Below, in pieces: positions 10,712 to 20,158 of a stretch of DNA of 35,854 nucleotides. This DNA is from Folioceros fuciformis (lineage: Eukaryota; Anthocerotophyta; Anthocerotopsida; Anthocerotales), in contig JBNGIO010005637.1 of assembly GCA_049999805.1 (NCBI GenBank), forward strand, positions 1 to 35,854, in the 5' to 3' direction. Numbering within the stretch: the stretch's first letter is position 1; every line of letters starts with the position of its first letter. The notes beneath the pieces were generated by a model that saw only the letters and a list, made by a program, of their open reading frames with translations, was not told the DNA's origin and did not search any database. A program made the position numbers and the translations under genes.

Positions 10712-10723
10712 GCTTTGATACCA
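10712..10723 (-). other. Primer-binding site of copia A (tRNA-iMet)
   Basis: On the minus strand this reads TGGTATCAAAGC, one base from TGGTATCAGAGC, the site complementary to the initiator-Met tRNA used by most plant Ty1/copia elements. It lies 2 bp inside the LTR end (CTTCA-AC-TGGTATC), as expected for minus-strand priming. It sets the orientation of the element and the inner LTR border. Confidence 0.88.
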
Positions 10724-10725
10724 GT

Positions 10726-11004
10726 TGAAGGATCGCTAGAGGAGCCACCTGGTGAAGGAGGAGGGGAGGAGAGGAGGAAGAGAGGTTACACTCTCACAAT
10801 GTCTCACATTGCAAGGGAGCTCAAGGGGGTATTTATACCCTCTAGAAAAGCTCCCAAGGAAGCTTCACAAGAAGCGCATAGGAAGCTGCGCAAGAAGCTT
10901 CCTACAGATTATCTTAAGCTAATCTACACTAATGATACTTAACTAGACACTAATCTTAGACTAAACACATTAGTCTAAGCACATTGGGCTTTAATAACCC
11001 TACA
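10726..11004 (-). repeat. 5' LTR of copia A
   Basis: A 279-bp LTR: on the minus strand it starts TGTAGGG and ends CCTTCA, next to the primer-binding site. A second, diverged copy stands alone at 11750-12043, which supports both borders. On the minus strand a TATAAATA box (10830-10837) is placed like an LTR promoter. The outer border abuts sequence C. Confidence 0.88.
10830..10837 (-). promoter_or_regulatory. TATA box in copia A LTR
   Basis: TATAAATA on the minus strand inside the LTR, upstream of gag. The matching position of the solo LTR has TACAAATA, consistent with decay there. The call is by motif and location only. Confidence 0.5.
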
Positions 11005-11749
11005 GGGGATCTTATGGAACAATGGGAAGTGGGCATCTTTCAGTTCCCCTGGGGCATCAACTTCCGGCTACCGTCCGGGAATTTGCCCGGACCATGTTAC
11101 AATGTGCTCATGAGAAGCCTGCCTTCTCCAAAGTCCGGGACAATGTCACTCTATGAATTGTCTAGATGATGCGCGAGGTATATCGACGACCAGCGGAGGA
11201 GAATGGCGGGCTCTATCTTAATTCCCAACGCAACAAGGACCTGGTGAAGGAGGTAGCGGCAGCGCTCTTGTTAGAGGACTTTGCCAAAACCACCAACGGG
11301 TGGTTGATTCATGACCTCACAGACCCTCGGATAAGGGGAGTGACCCGTCTCATCGTCAATTGGTTGTTGGTGATGAAGACCGATCACATAGCGCATGGAG
11401 TACTCTTACTCCTTTACATGCTAGCACAGGGCACCCCAGTCGACTGGGGTAAAGTGGTGGCACATCGAATTCAATCTGATGTTAGAAAGCTCATGCAAGA
11501 GAAGCCACCTGCTTCAGGACTTTCATCTTTCCTTTTCCATATTTGGGACCACTACAAGGTCCTAACGGATTTGGAAAAGGCATCCCTGGCCCGGTTACCT
11601 CTTGCCTCGACCCCTTATGTCGTTGTTTCTCCACCAGCCCCAAGGAAGAAGGTTTAGGCACCGGCTACTCGGCCCAAGGCTATCCCTACCGCCCCAGTGC
11701 CTCTACTAGTTTCGAAGCCCTCCAAAGATAGCGGCGAGGCAGCTCAAGT
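11005..11749 (+). pseudogene. Unknown repeat-associated protein C, N-terminal part
   Basis: One frame (starting 11007) stays readable from the border of the copia A LTR to the solo LTR, broken only by TGA 11154-11156, TAG 11163-11165 and TAG 11655-11657. The protein reads TVREFARTMLQCAHEK, then REVYRRPAEENGG, a helical middle with ALLLEDFAKTTNGW, LTDPRIRGVTRLIVNWLL and DWGKVVAHRIQSDVRKLM, then a Pro/Ala-rich basic tail. I do not recognise the family. The composition resembles the gag-like or 'plant transposon protein' ORFs carried by plant retroelements. Its 5' part is beyond the copia A insertion. Confidence 0.55.
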
Positions 11750-12043
11750 TGAAGGATCGCTAAGGGAGCCATATGATGAAGGAGGAGGGGAGTCACATGA
11801 TGAAAGCAGAGAGGAGAAAGCAAGGTCTCTCACACTGTATCTCAATATTGCAAGGCAGCTCAAGAGGGTATTTGTACCCTCTAGAAGAGCTCCTAAGGAG
11901 GCTTCACAAGAAGCTTACAGGAAGCTGCACAAGAAGCTTCCTAAAGATTAGCTTAAGCTAATCTAAACTAATGATACTTAACTAGACACTAATCTTAGAC
12001 TAAACACATTAGTCTAATCACATTGGGCTTTAATAACCCTACA
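11750..12043 (-). mobile_element. Solo LTR of the copia A family
   Basis: A 294-bp copy of the copia A LTR in the same orientation, TGAAGG...CCCTACA on the + strand, with no internal element next to it. It is flanked by CAAGT (11745-11749) and CAAGC (12044-12048), a 5-bp target duplication with one change. The reading frame of C is the same on both sides. It arose from LTR-LTR recombination of a former full element. It shows several indels relative to the LTR at 10726-11004. Confidence 0.9.
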
Positions 12044-13117
12044 CAAGCATCACCCTCGATGGCCTCAGCTCCCAACTCCCCGATCATCCGGCCTTTAAAG
12101 CGGAAGGTGGAGGCACCATTGGTCAAGGTGCCTCAGCTTAAACAGCGGAACATCCGGGCCATGTCCACGGTAGGCAGGCGGATCCCGTTACGGAGTTCTC
12201 CACCACCTACCAGCCCAAAGTCAGAAGACTTCCTGGCTTTGGTGGCTGGAACAGCAGGAGTGCTAAGGATTAGGGAGGAATCGGACCACATGGAGCTGGT
12301 CGGGTTAGTTGCGCAACTTGACTACAATGAGCGGCACATGATTGGACCTTCCGAAGTCAAGTGCCCGCCTTCACCCCACGGTAGGAAGAAGGGGCGAGGC
12401 CTCCGCTCTTCAAGCCCACCACCCACCGGAGTGATACCTCCTCCGGTTCCGGAGTGAGATCGTGCAAAGTCATGGGCAAGTCTGGGAAGAAGAACGGAAG
12501 CAACTAGTGGACCGGACCAACGGATTCCGGACTAAAGCGGAAGAGCTACAAGCCTAGCTAGCGGACTTCGAGACCTAGGAGGACCAACGAGAGGTGGCCT
12601 TACTCCGGGCTGAGACGAAGGCTGTGTCTACCTTGCACCTCCGCGAGTTGACCACCATCACCTCCGCCACTCTAGAAGAACTCCGAATGTACATTAGCAC
12701 TGCTGCCGCTCAGCATGCCAACCTACCGGAGGCAAAGTGGCGGCCGGAGTACTGGACCTCCAGAGAATGGTGGTGGATGCCATCCAACAATTGGATGACA
12801 ACCACTCGTTCTTCCACGGCGAGGTTCTCCGCATTCTATCCGAGTTAACGGAGGCTGTGGTAGCTACACCGACTCCTGCACCTCCTGTTGGCGAATGGAC
12901 AACACCTAGCAGTCTGGAGCATCCAACCGCCGAACCCATCTCCCCAGACCTTAAACTACTAGTCCAATTTCTACAAGCTGGCTCCGCCAATCTACCTATC
13001 ACAATTGGTGGGGCGAAATCTTTGCCCAGTCCCACCTCCCTGACAAAAATGTTGCTTGCACCATCCTCTCCCGGTCCTATCCCGCCTACACCGCCGCCAG
13101 CCCATTCAGGTCCGTAG
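12044..13117 (+). pseudogene. Unknown repeat-associated protein C, C-terminal part
   Basis: It continues the frame of 11007-11657 after the solo LTR. Residues are rich in Pro, Ser, Lys and Arg (PLKRKVEAP, KVPQLKQRNIRAM), followed by a helical FLALVAGTAGVLRIREESD segment and a stop at 12455-12457. In another frame, 12480-12735 reads a charged coiled-coil-like stretch (EEERKQLVDRTN, TKAEELQ, LRAETKAVSTLHLREL) with two stops. A frameshift near 12737 leads into LDLQRMVVDAIQQLDDNHSFF and a Pro-rich end at 13117. It is a decayed gene of unknown function; a gag-like structural protein of an old retroelement is possible but unproved. Confidence 0.45.
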
Positions 13118-14606
13118 GCAGTAGGCTTTTGGTAGGACTAGCCCGCCCGGCTCTTAGAATAGGTGGCGCCCCTTTTTGGTATCTATGATTGTTGCCTGGT
13201 CTGCGGCCCTGATTTGTTGTAAAAGCCGGACTTGCTATTGTAGCATGGGCCTCGGTTCGTTTCTTCCTTCCCCCGTGCCTCTCCCATCGCTCCCTTCTAC
13301 TATATCCGCTATTTCCCCCTCTCGCTCACTAGAGGACCAACGTACCAAGGTGCCCTGTCTTCCTGTCCCGATAAGAAGTCCCGGAGCTATCTCCATACGC
13401 TGTCTCTCTCAAGCCTTGCAAGTCCAATCCTTGTGTGCAAGAAATGTAGAAGAACTACGATGTTCGGGAGTTGGACTCGACGACCCAGACTACAGCAACC
13501 AGGCTAATTGGGCCAAACATGGTAAGAGACCGTAGTGTCTCGCCTTCCGGATCGCCTTCCGTGATGCAGTAAGATGTTGTTGAGTACCCTCGACCTCACT
13601 CCACTCCTGCCAGATCCAACCCTCTCCTCTGCTCAACCTCGCTCCCCTTTCTCCCACACCCCACCCCGTGGTGGTTGTATTGCTATTGCGCCGACTTTGC
13701 GGGTGGACTAGGTTGACAAGTTGGACAACTCCTCCATTGCACCTTATCCACTATGCCTTTCCTACATCCGCCCTCCTATGCCATTCCAATCGACTCTGCT
13801 TACCTGCGAAGGTAGTGATCTAGAGTAGTCTTCCCGCCAAGCAGACTCCCATTGGGTAGGCTCCCCTACCCTCTCAGTTGGGTTGAGCTCGGTGCACTTG
13901 CCAGCGCCCTTTGGTCGGGTGAGCTTGGTGTGCCGGCCTGCGCCCCTAGGATGGGATGAGCTCGGCGCCTCCTCGTGCCCACCTACTGCCTCATCCTTGC
14001 AGCCAAGTTGCGCTCATGCCCTCTTTGCCGGCCTTGCTCCTCACGATCAGGCTGATGCGAGCTCACGATTCACGACTAGACTGAGGTAGAAATGCGGCGT
14101 GCATTCCTCTTTGAACCCATGCTCCTAGTGGTCTCCATAGGCCTGATTTTCTACCAACAATAGGCAAATTAGCCCTGCTTACGGCTTGTGGATTGAAGTA
14201 TGTTCGTGCACCTCTGGTATGCTGAGACCTACCTCTAACTCTCTCCTTTAGTACTTGGAATCTTTTTTTCCTTACAAAATCTTGGCTCCATTTTAGCAAC
14301 TTGTGTTTTGCAACAAGACTATAGAGTTGAGCTTCCAAGCTCAATCTAGCCTTTCAGCAACTCATATTCTCTGAACAAGCTTGCCTAGGAGATGTAAGCT
14401 TGTAAAAGTCAAGCATTTGTTTCCTTTAGATACCACAAAATCTCCTGCACTTACATCCACACTTCTCAGAGCTATAGCTTGGCTTCTCCAATCTTTAATC
14501 GGGTCATATGATCTTGCAGACAGCGCACACGCATACCTCAAGTAAATTTCTAATAAAAGAATGCTAACACCGTGTCGGTAAAAATAACAAACCTGAAAAG
14601 GTTTTT
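13118..14606. other. No gene identified
   Basis: Short open frames occur on both strands (for example + 13176-13535, minus 14063-14344 and minus 14362-14766), but none has a recognisable domain, clear splice support or long length. The part 13885-13990 has a weak 36-bp degenerate repeat (GAGCTCGGTG-like). It may be the remains of the element that carried C, or unrelated filler. Confidence 0.5.
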
Positions 14607-15065
14607 TTAAATCCCAACTCTTGGAAAATTCTGCTTTAGTCCGAAAATAGCATTGGATCGGTGGTACAGCTTCAAACCAGTGTAGTTCTTCGGACCTGGT
14701 ACGTTGTGACACGGAATTGGATCCATATGCCAGAACCCGGAGTACAACTCGAATCGGGCTACGCACTCGAGATCGGGTTGACGAAATACGGCTAGACCTA
14801 AAGTCGGGAGCAAGCGCTGGATGTCGTCTTACGAACTTCGGCCAGGGAGTGGAGACGTACTAACAGCATCCTCTGGGAAAAAAGCGCGGGTGTTTGGAAG
14901 ACGCCATCGAGTTGTTGGAGGGATCGGCTGCTGATAGAAATTCGGAAGAGGAGGCCGTTTACGCAAGGGTGGAGCTCTACAACTTGGCCGATGTCTAAGG
15001 AGCGAGCAGGTGGCTGGTTCCACAATGTGTGCTGCAATGGGAGGCCCATGCATGCGAGGACGCGC
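14607..15065 (-). other. Quasi-open minus-strand frame, unassigned
   Basis: The frame of the 15066-15317 exon candidate continues to 14607 with only two stops (TGA at 15066-15068, TAA near 14829). Both would be one C-to-T change from a sense codon. Content is Pro/Arg-rich, then YSGFWHMDPIPCHNVPG. No family is recognised. It could be a 3' UTR or a decayed coding end. Confidence 0.25.
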
Positions 15066-15924
15066 TCAGGCAGGCCCCGACCGAGGGATGGGGGGCCGCT
15101 CTTCCCACTGCTCTGCAACGACACCAAAACCTGGACCCGGTACCTGTCGGCGCTGAAGACGCAACATTGGATGTCCCTCGACACCCGCGAGTGCAATTGG
15201 TTCGACAGCAGGAGCATAGGCGGTGTGCTCCAACCTCCCTCTGATAGTCCTCCACCTTTGCTGCGCAGCGTCGCCTGTCTCTTTCCAAACCCCGCTCTCC
15301 TCATCCCCCGACTTCCCCTGCCTCGTTGTCCCGCAACCGCCCATCAGGAGCTTGTAAGGTTGGAACGCAGCTCGCCTTAGGACCTCAGCTATGGAGCAGA
15401 TCTCGACAGCTAACACCGAAGTGTGTGGGAACTACCTGCGATGCAATTAAAACGGCGGGTTCTTGCACGGCGGTGGAGTGAGCGGGACTGAATCCAGATA
15501 TGTGCCAGTCCTGATAGCCAAAAAAGCCATGCCACCCCATCCCAGGCCCAGAGGCATATCCTGAGCCTGCAATCGGGTCTTGGGCCCGCCTCCTCCCAGC
15601 CATGGCCGAAATTGGGTCCGGAGCGCTTTCTAGCTTGCGCATTTTGGGAGTCTCCGGGTTCAGTAAAATGTACAAATCCAGGTCCAACACTGACGATTCG
15701 CCAGGGTACCACAACGCTGATTCTTCTTCCACCTCTAGGTATTCCAAGGACACCCGACTGGGAAGCTCTGGTCGCTGGTAGTTGTGGAACTGTTCCGTAT
15801 TCCTAGCGCGTAGGTGCAAGCCATTGTGAGCTGGACTGAGGCCCGTTTCTATGTCGAAACTGTTAAAGTCCCGAGGCGACCACTTCTCTTGCCTGTCGTG
15901 TGGGGAAGGCTGTGAACCCAACAA
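15066..15924 (-). CDS. Possible two-exon gene fragment, hypothetical protein
   Basis: Two open minus-strand blocks can be joined by a good GT-AG intron. Exon 15924-15436 ends GCATCGCAG/GTAGTT and exon 15317-15066 starts after GAGGCAG/GGGAAG. The intron is 118 bp, within the size range of the large gene in this window, and the phases agree (0/0). The product would be about 246 residues with VSLEYLEVEEESALWYPGE and LDLDLYILLNPETPKM in exon 1 and RWRTIRGRLEHTAYAP in exon 2. No ATG is seen at the left border; GGTTCACAG near 15910 could be an acceptor from a further upstream exon. I do not recognise the protein. It may be a captured gene piece or chance in GC-rich DNA. Confidence 0.28.
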
Positions 15925-16135
15925 CGTGAGGTACCGATTACAAGGCCGCTGCCGTGACCGAGACAGGTCAGGGAGGGAGGGAATCTAGAGAATTTCTTTT
16001 CAGGCCACACCCAATGGTGACAGCGCTGGTGTCTGCCCTGGCTCATTGTGGTAGAGTGAGCCAATGAAGCCAGCATTCAGAAAATCTGGTGGCAGGATTT
16101 TCCTGGAATGGCTTCGGATTCCTCACCCAAAATAA

Positions 16136-16150
16136 GGCCCGTGTCACAAG
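16136..16150 (+). repeat. Left terminal inverted repeat of Harbinger element
   Basis: GGCCCGTGTCACAAG, preceded by TAA. It pairs with 19965-19979 on the opposite strand with one mismatch. Confidence 0.85.
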
Positions 16151-16420
16151 TATAAATCCTGACACACCTCATGTTTGGAGGGTCAATTTGTACCCGGTTC
16201 ACAAGGACTAAATAACCCACACCCTCGCTCTTACGCGGATGCCACGGCAGGGTGTTTTTGGTGGGCCGTTGTTTTCTGACATTTATTATGTACCTTGTAT
16301 GGACAATGGCATAGTAGGTTAATTACTTTTTTATGAATTTTTTTATAATGATATTATCCAACTTGTAAGAAAGGGTGCTTACAAAACTAGCACGAACACA
16401 CCCAAGTGAAGGCAGCTCTC

Positions 16421-16710
16421 TAGAGCGGACAAGAGGAGAGTGTTCGTAGAGCGGACAAGAGGAGAGTGTTCGTAGAGCGGACAAGAGGAGAGTGTTCGTA
16501 GAGCGGACAAGAGGAGAGNNNNNNNNNNNNNNNNNNNNNNNNNNNNNNNNNNNNNNNNNNNNNNNNNNNNNNNNNNNNNNNNNNNNNNNNNNNNNNNNNN
16601 NNNNNNNNNNNNNNNNNNGAGGAGAGTGTTCGTAGAGCGGACAAGAGGAGAGTGTTCGTAGAGCGGACAAGAGGAGAGTGTTCGTAGAGCGGACAAGAGG
16701 AGAGTGCTCG
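16421..16710. repeat. 26-bp tandem array with internal gap
   Basis: Near-identical 26-bp units (TAGAGCGGACAAGAGGAGAG plus 6 bases) start at 16421, 16447, 16473 and 16499, then after the gap at 16633, 16659 and 16685. The phase across the gap is off by 4 bp, so the 100-N run is not the true distance and the array is probably collapsed. Because 26 is not a multiple of three and the unit has no minus-strand stop, all three minus frames stay open. That openness is not evidence of a gene. Confidence 0.92.
16519..16618. other. Assembly gap (100 N) inside the 26-bp array
   Basis: Exactly 100 N, flanked on both sides by the same 26-bp repeat, as expected where an assembler could not bridge a tandem array. 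Confidence 0.98.
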
Positions 16711-16855
16711 CCTTGATAGGAGGAGAGCGCCCACCTATGAGCCGAAAAGGAGAGTGCCCGCCATTGAGTCGCAAAGGAGAGTGCCCACCATTCAGCCATG
16801 GAGGAGAATGCCCATCGTTGAGCCGCACATAAGAGTGCCCGCCGAAGAGCCGTGT
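16711..16855. repeat. Degenerate ~27-bp array
   Basis: About five diverged units with a GGAGAGTGCCC core follow the 26-bp array at a spacing of roughly 25-30 bp. They look like an older, diverged relative of it. On the minus strand they give a repeated RWALSF-like nonapeptide pattern, which I read as a by-product of the repeat. Confidence 0.65.
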
Positions 16856-17048
16856 CCTTAACTTCGTGTGTGCTGTGTGTAGGGATTTGCCCATCATCGC
16901 CACGCGCTTGTGAGATAATTCCAAGGTATTCAGTAGCAATCAAATTTTTGGATGGCACAACGGGCTCTCTAAAGTTTATGGCTGACCTCGGCTTAACATA
17001 ACAAGCTCTCTATCTCAATAGGTTTGGCAGGTTTCTAGGCTTTTATGT

Positions 17049-18004
17049 TTGGCTATGGCTGGGCAACAAGGTCATGGTGGTGAGTCTTCACTACAAAGAC
17101 GACCTTCCCAAACTTTTTCAAGTTATCTATTTGGCTTAGGAGGGGAGTCGACAGTTCAAAGCTACAACTTTGAACGGTCCTCTCAGACGTGGAGCCAACC
17201 TCCAAGTCAACAAATATCACAAGGATGCTCCTCTCATGAGCAGCAAGCATTCACAATGCCTCTGCTAGGAAGTGTCATGCTAGGCTCTGGTTTCAAACGG
17301 CCTGCACCAGGCAATGTCATTGAACTAGAAACTGGTTATGAGGTTCCAATTTCACAGGACACTAGCACAGGGGGAAGAAGTTTTAAATGAGCATAGGGGG
17401 AAAAAGCAAAAAACACTTGGAACTTGAAGGGAAGGATTAGGTTCGAAGGACAAGTGGTGGAAGGGGTCCACAATTGGCTGAACACCATACCATCCACTTG
17501 ATCCACCTTAGGGGTTCTATGGAGGAGGATTTCAACAAAGCACCCAAGCAAGGTATCAATGTGTGGAACAAGCTCTACATGAGATTGTGTGCGGTTTACC
17601 CGGATTTCAACAAGGATTCTGAGGCATGTCGTCAAAAGCACAAGAACCTTATGAAGGATTACAGGAAGGACAAAGCCGAGAACGAGACAAGTGGGCATGG
17701 AAGGTCTGATAAATGTAAGTTTTTTGATCTCATAGATGAATACCATGGTAAACGTCCTGTGGTCAATTGCCATGCACATGCCAGCTCCCTTCCTAGGACA
17801 TTTGCTACGCCTGGGGGGCGCTCTATGGACTCTACCATGGGCTCTACTTTTTTGGATGTCACAGATGGTTTGGAGAGTGAACTTAAGCCACCACCAGATG
17901 GTGAGCCCATACACCAGGAATCAGATGGTCAAGCGGTGTTAACATGTGGCCAAAAAGAGAACAAGGCAAGAAAGGGAGACCCAAGACTGGCAACTATGGA
18001 ATAG
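17049..18004 (+). pseudogene. PIF/Harbinger ORF1, Myb/SANT-like (trihelix) protein
   Basis: In PIF/Harbinger elements ORF1 encodes a DNA-binding partner needed with the transposase for nuclear import and end recognition. The N-terminal block (17049-17390) is Gln/Ser-rich and low-complexity. After a stop and a frame change the Myb/SANT-like block (17474-18004) reads IHLIHLRGSMEEDF, NVWNKLYMRL, AVYPDFNKDSEACRQKHKN, MKDYRKDKAENE and KCKFFDLIDEY, typical of the plant ORF1 family. A stop at 18002-18004 is followed in frame by a Leu/Lys-rich tail to about 18135 (EYKAVEAEKLTLLQSMNN). The first Trp of the Myb domain is not seen. It is broken by at least a frame change and a stop, although an intron at 17391-17473 cannot be excluded. 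Confidence 0.75.
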
Positions 18005-18135
18005 ATGGCCAAGCACACAAAATGCTTATTACAAGAGTACAAGGCAGTTGAAGCGGAGAAGTTGACTTTACTCCAATCCATGAACAACACACTTGGCAAC
18101 TTGGCAACATATTGGATGCACAAACAAAACACATG

Positions 18136-18514
18136 AGCTAGTTTTGGTAGAATTTGCATTTCTAGTTTCTATTGTTCACCTTCGGTCTCAGACTTTGAGC
18201 CAAGGGCTAGTTTTAGAAATTTAAGTGTTTTAGTTTTTATTGTTCACCTTCGTTCTCCGTCTCAAACTCTGGACCCAAAACCTCATTTGCCCGTCTTTTC
18301 AAGCGCAATTAATACAAGCTTTTGGCTAAAGCCCTCCAATGTGCCACACCTTGTCTATAACCAGCCCTTGTATATGGGTTTTGGTTTCCACCTTCGGCAT
18401 GGTCTTCCACATTCACCATATTTTGTCTTTGCCCATGCTTATTATATGCATTGTTGATTTCATACAAAGTCTCTACAGCTGCCTTGAAGCTTCTTGTTGC
18501 AGTAAAGTCCGCCG
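18136..18514. other. Spacer between convergent Harbinger genes
   Basis: Shared 3' flank of ORF1 and transposase. It contains a twofold sequence (TAGTTT..TTGTTCACCTTCG near 18160-18185 and 18230-18255). No gene is seen. Confidence 0.5.
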
Positions 18515-19681
18515 CTAATGATTGCTAGAAGCAGATCTTTGAAGTTCAGGAGTAGCTTGATTGAACCATTTATCCTCAAAGCCATCATTATGCTCCACAC
18601 ACATGTTATGCAATACTAGGCATGCACTAACAATAGAAAGCACATTTTTCAACTTCATATCATTTCTTTTTAGCAAAATACGAAACCTACTTTTTAGCAT
18701 TCAGTATGTCCTTTCCACCACCATTCGAGTACTAGATTGAATAAAATTCCAATTCGCTTCCTTTGGTATAAATCCATCTTTATGCCCAAGGAATGGAGTT
18801 AATAGATATACTTGAGGCCAATAACCTGCATTTCCCACTCAGGCAAACTTATCTAGCGTACCTTCTGCACATCCCTTTCCAATTTCCGACCGCTCCCATA
18901 AGTTCCAATCATTCATGCTACCTGCCCAACTGAAATCATAATCCCAAACCATTCCTTTTGCATTCACTACTAATTGAAGCAAGGAACTATGAAACCCCTT
19001 CCTACAATAATAGTCAGCATGGTACTCTTTTGGTGCTATGATGGGAATATAGCTACCATCTATTGCTCCTATAATATAAAGAATTCCTCTCAATGCCTCA
19101 AACTCAGTTGCATACATCTCCATCTTACTTCTGGATGACCACTGGATATACACATCATGCAAGATAGCCCTAAGAGCATTGCAAAATTGTAATACAATAC
19201 CTTGAACAGTAGATGTACCATACCCATACAGGTAAGCAATAGTGGACAACCTATCCCCATCAGCCAAGCGCATTAAACTAATGGATACTCAAGCATCCAC
19301 TAGGACTGCATCTCTAGTAATTCTATCTTGTTTTTGAAGTATAGGTGCCAACTTCATACAAATGACGTCAAAGGTAGGTCTACTGACACGCTTACTATTC
19401 TTGAACAACTCTGCAGTGTATGTCCCCATAAGGTTGTTGTGGAAGAACGTTTGAGAACGTTGAATGACCCAAAGACACCGGCTATGTGCATGTGAACCCC
19501 TGCTAGTGCCTGCCTCATGGTATTGCAATATATGAACGGTAGTAGAAATACTCACTTGTAAATTCAAAAGCAAAGAATGTGAAGTAGCTTCTAACGCCAT
19601 ATACAACATGATGCCCATCAGAAAAAACACACAAGTTCTGTTCATGGGGATCCATGATAAACCCTCAGTGAAGCCCTCCAC
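18515..19681 (-). pseudogene. PIF/Harbinger DDE transposase
   Basis: A single minus frame of about 389 codons without frameshift, with stops at 19289-19291, 18839-18841 and 18701-18703. An N-terminal helical region (FKNSKRVSRPTFDVICMKL) is followed by MRLADGDRLSTIAYLYGYG (helix-turn-helix-like). The catalytic core has the first Asp in GAIDGSYIPI, and the third residue, Glu, in MVVERTY. The second Asp, normally in VGDAGY, is Asn (VGNAGY, 18830-18832). C-terminal VSACLVLHNMCVEHND matches the usual end of this family (DDE superfamily endonuclease, DDE_Tnp_4). The enzyme would cut and rejoin the element ends; this copy cannot. Missing frameshifts indicate fairly recent decay. Confidence 0.9.
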
Positions 19682-19979
19682 TCAAAATCCAAGCTCCAAG
19701 CTCCAACCTGCAAGCTACACACCTATAAGAAAAAGAAGCAAATGAAACGCCTTTGGCTGCATAAGCTAGAGCCCTTTATACACCTATATGGGTAAAATGG
19801 TGGGTCCATATGAAAGAGCGTGGGACCATATGTGAAAAAATATACCGGTCTTGTGAAATGAGGAACAAGGAAAACCCCCACTGTGGCCATGCCAGGGGTG
19901 GTATACATTGCCCACTGTGGCGCTGACACGCGCCACATGTGACATGCGCTAAAAATGTACCGGGCTTGTGAAACGGGCC
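19682..19979. other. Harbinger right subterminal region
   Basis: Non-coding 5' flank of the transposase. TACCGG(T/G)CTTGTGAAA occurs at 19843-19862 and again 115 bp on at 19958-19977, the latter forming part of the terminal inverted repeat. Such subterminal duplicates can serve as extra transposase-binding sites, which is inference here. Confidence 0.5.
19965..19979 (-). repeat. Right terminal inverted repeat of Harbinger element
   Basis: CTTGTGAAACGGGCC followed by TAA; the complement of the left end with one mismatch. Confidence 0.85.
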
Positions 19980-20158
19980 TAAGGGTGAAGGAGCGGACTT
20001 CCCACTCAAGAGGCCACTCCTCATTAAAAGCCTGGCGCGTCGAGACTCCAAAATAGTTGTTGGTGTTGATTAAATAAGTGTGGTGTGGATTTAGATAGGT
20101 GTAAGCATCTTGCATGGTGCTGTAGCTGTGTAAGTAGGTAGCTGCAAAGGTAGTTGGA

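Larger units (their letters stand above)
5199..11004 (-). mobile_element. Ty1/copia retrotransposon A (minus strand), interrupted twice
   Basis: Reading the minus strand gives 5' LTR (11004-10726), primer-binding site, leader, gag (10385-9460), protease, integrase, RT and RNase H (8019-5199). Two later insertions break it: a 1,440-bp DNA transposon (8020-9459) in the protease and a + strand LTR at 5198. The end of RNase H and the 3' LTR are missing here and should lie beyond element B, left of the window. The element sits inside the older sequence C at 11004/11005, where its target-site copy would be GGGGA (11005-11009). Frameshifts and stops make it inactive. Confidence 0.85.
16136..19979. 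mobile_element. PIF/Harbinger DNA transposon, structurally complete
   Basis: Ends: GGCCCGTGTCACAAG from 16136 and, inverted, the complement of GGCCCGTTTCACAAG ending at 19979 (14 of 15 match). TAA at 16133-16135 and 19980-19982 is the 3-bp TWA-type target duplication of PIF/Harbinger. Inside are both genes of the superfamily: a Myb/SANT-like ORF1 on + (17049-18004) and a DDE transposase on minus (19681-18515), convergently arranged. The left arm also holds two tandem arrays. The transposase has three stops and a changed catalytic Asp, so the copy cannot move by itself. Length is 3,844 bp with a 100-N gap of unknown true size. Confidence 0.88.

Noticed and set aside
14991-15380. 129-codon + strand ORF
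   Set aside because: GC-rich shadow of the minus-strand open frames, with no domain or start context.
16323-16958. Long overlapping minus-strand ORFs over the 26-bp array
   Set aside because: All three minus frames are open through the repeat and the N run; no conserved domain.
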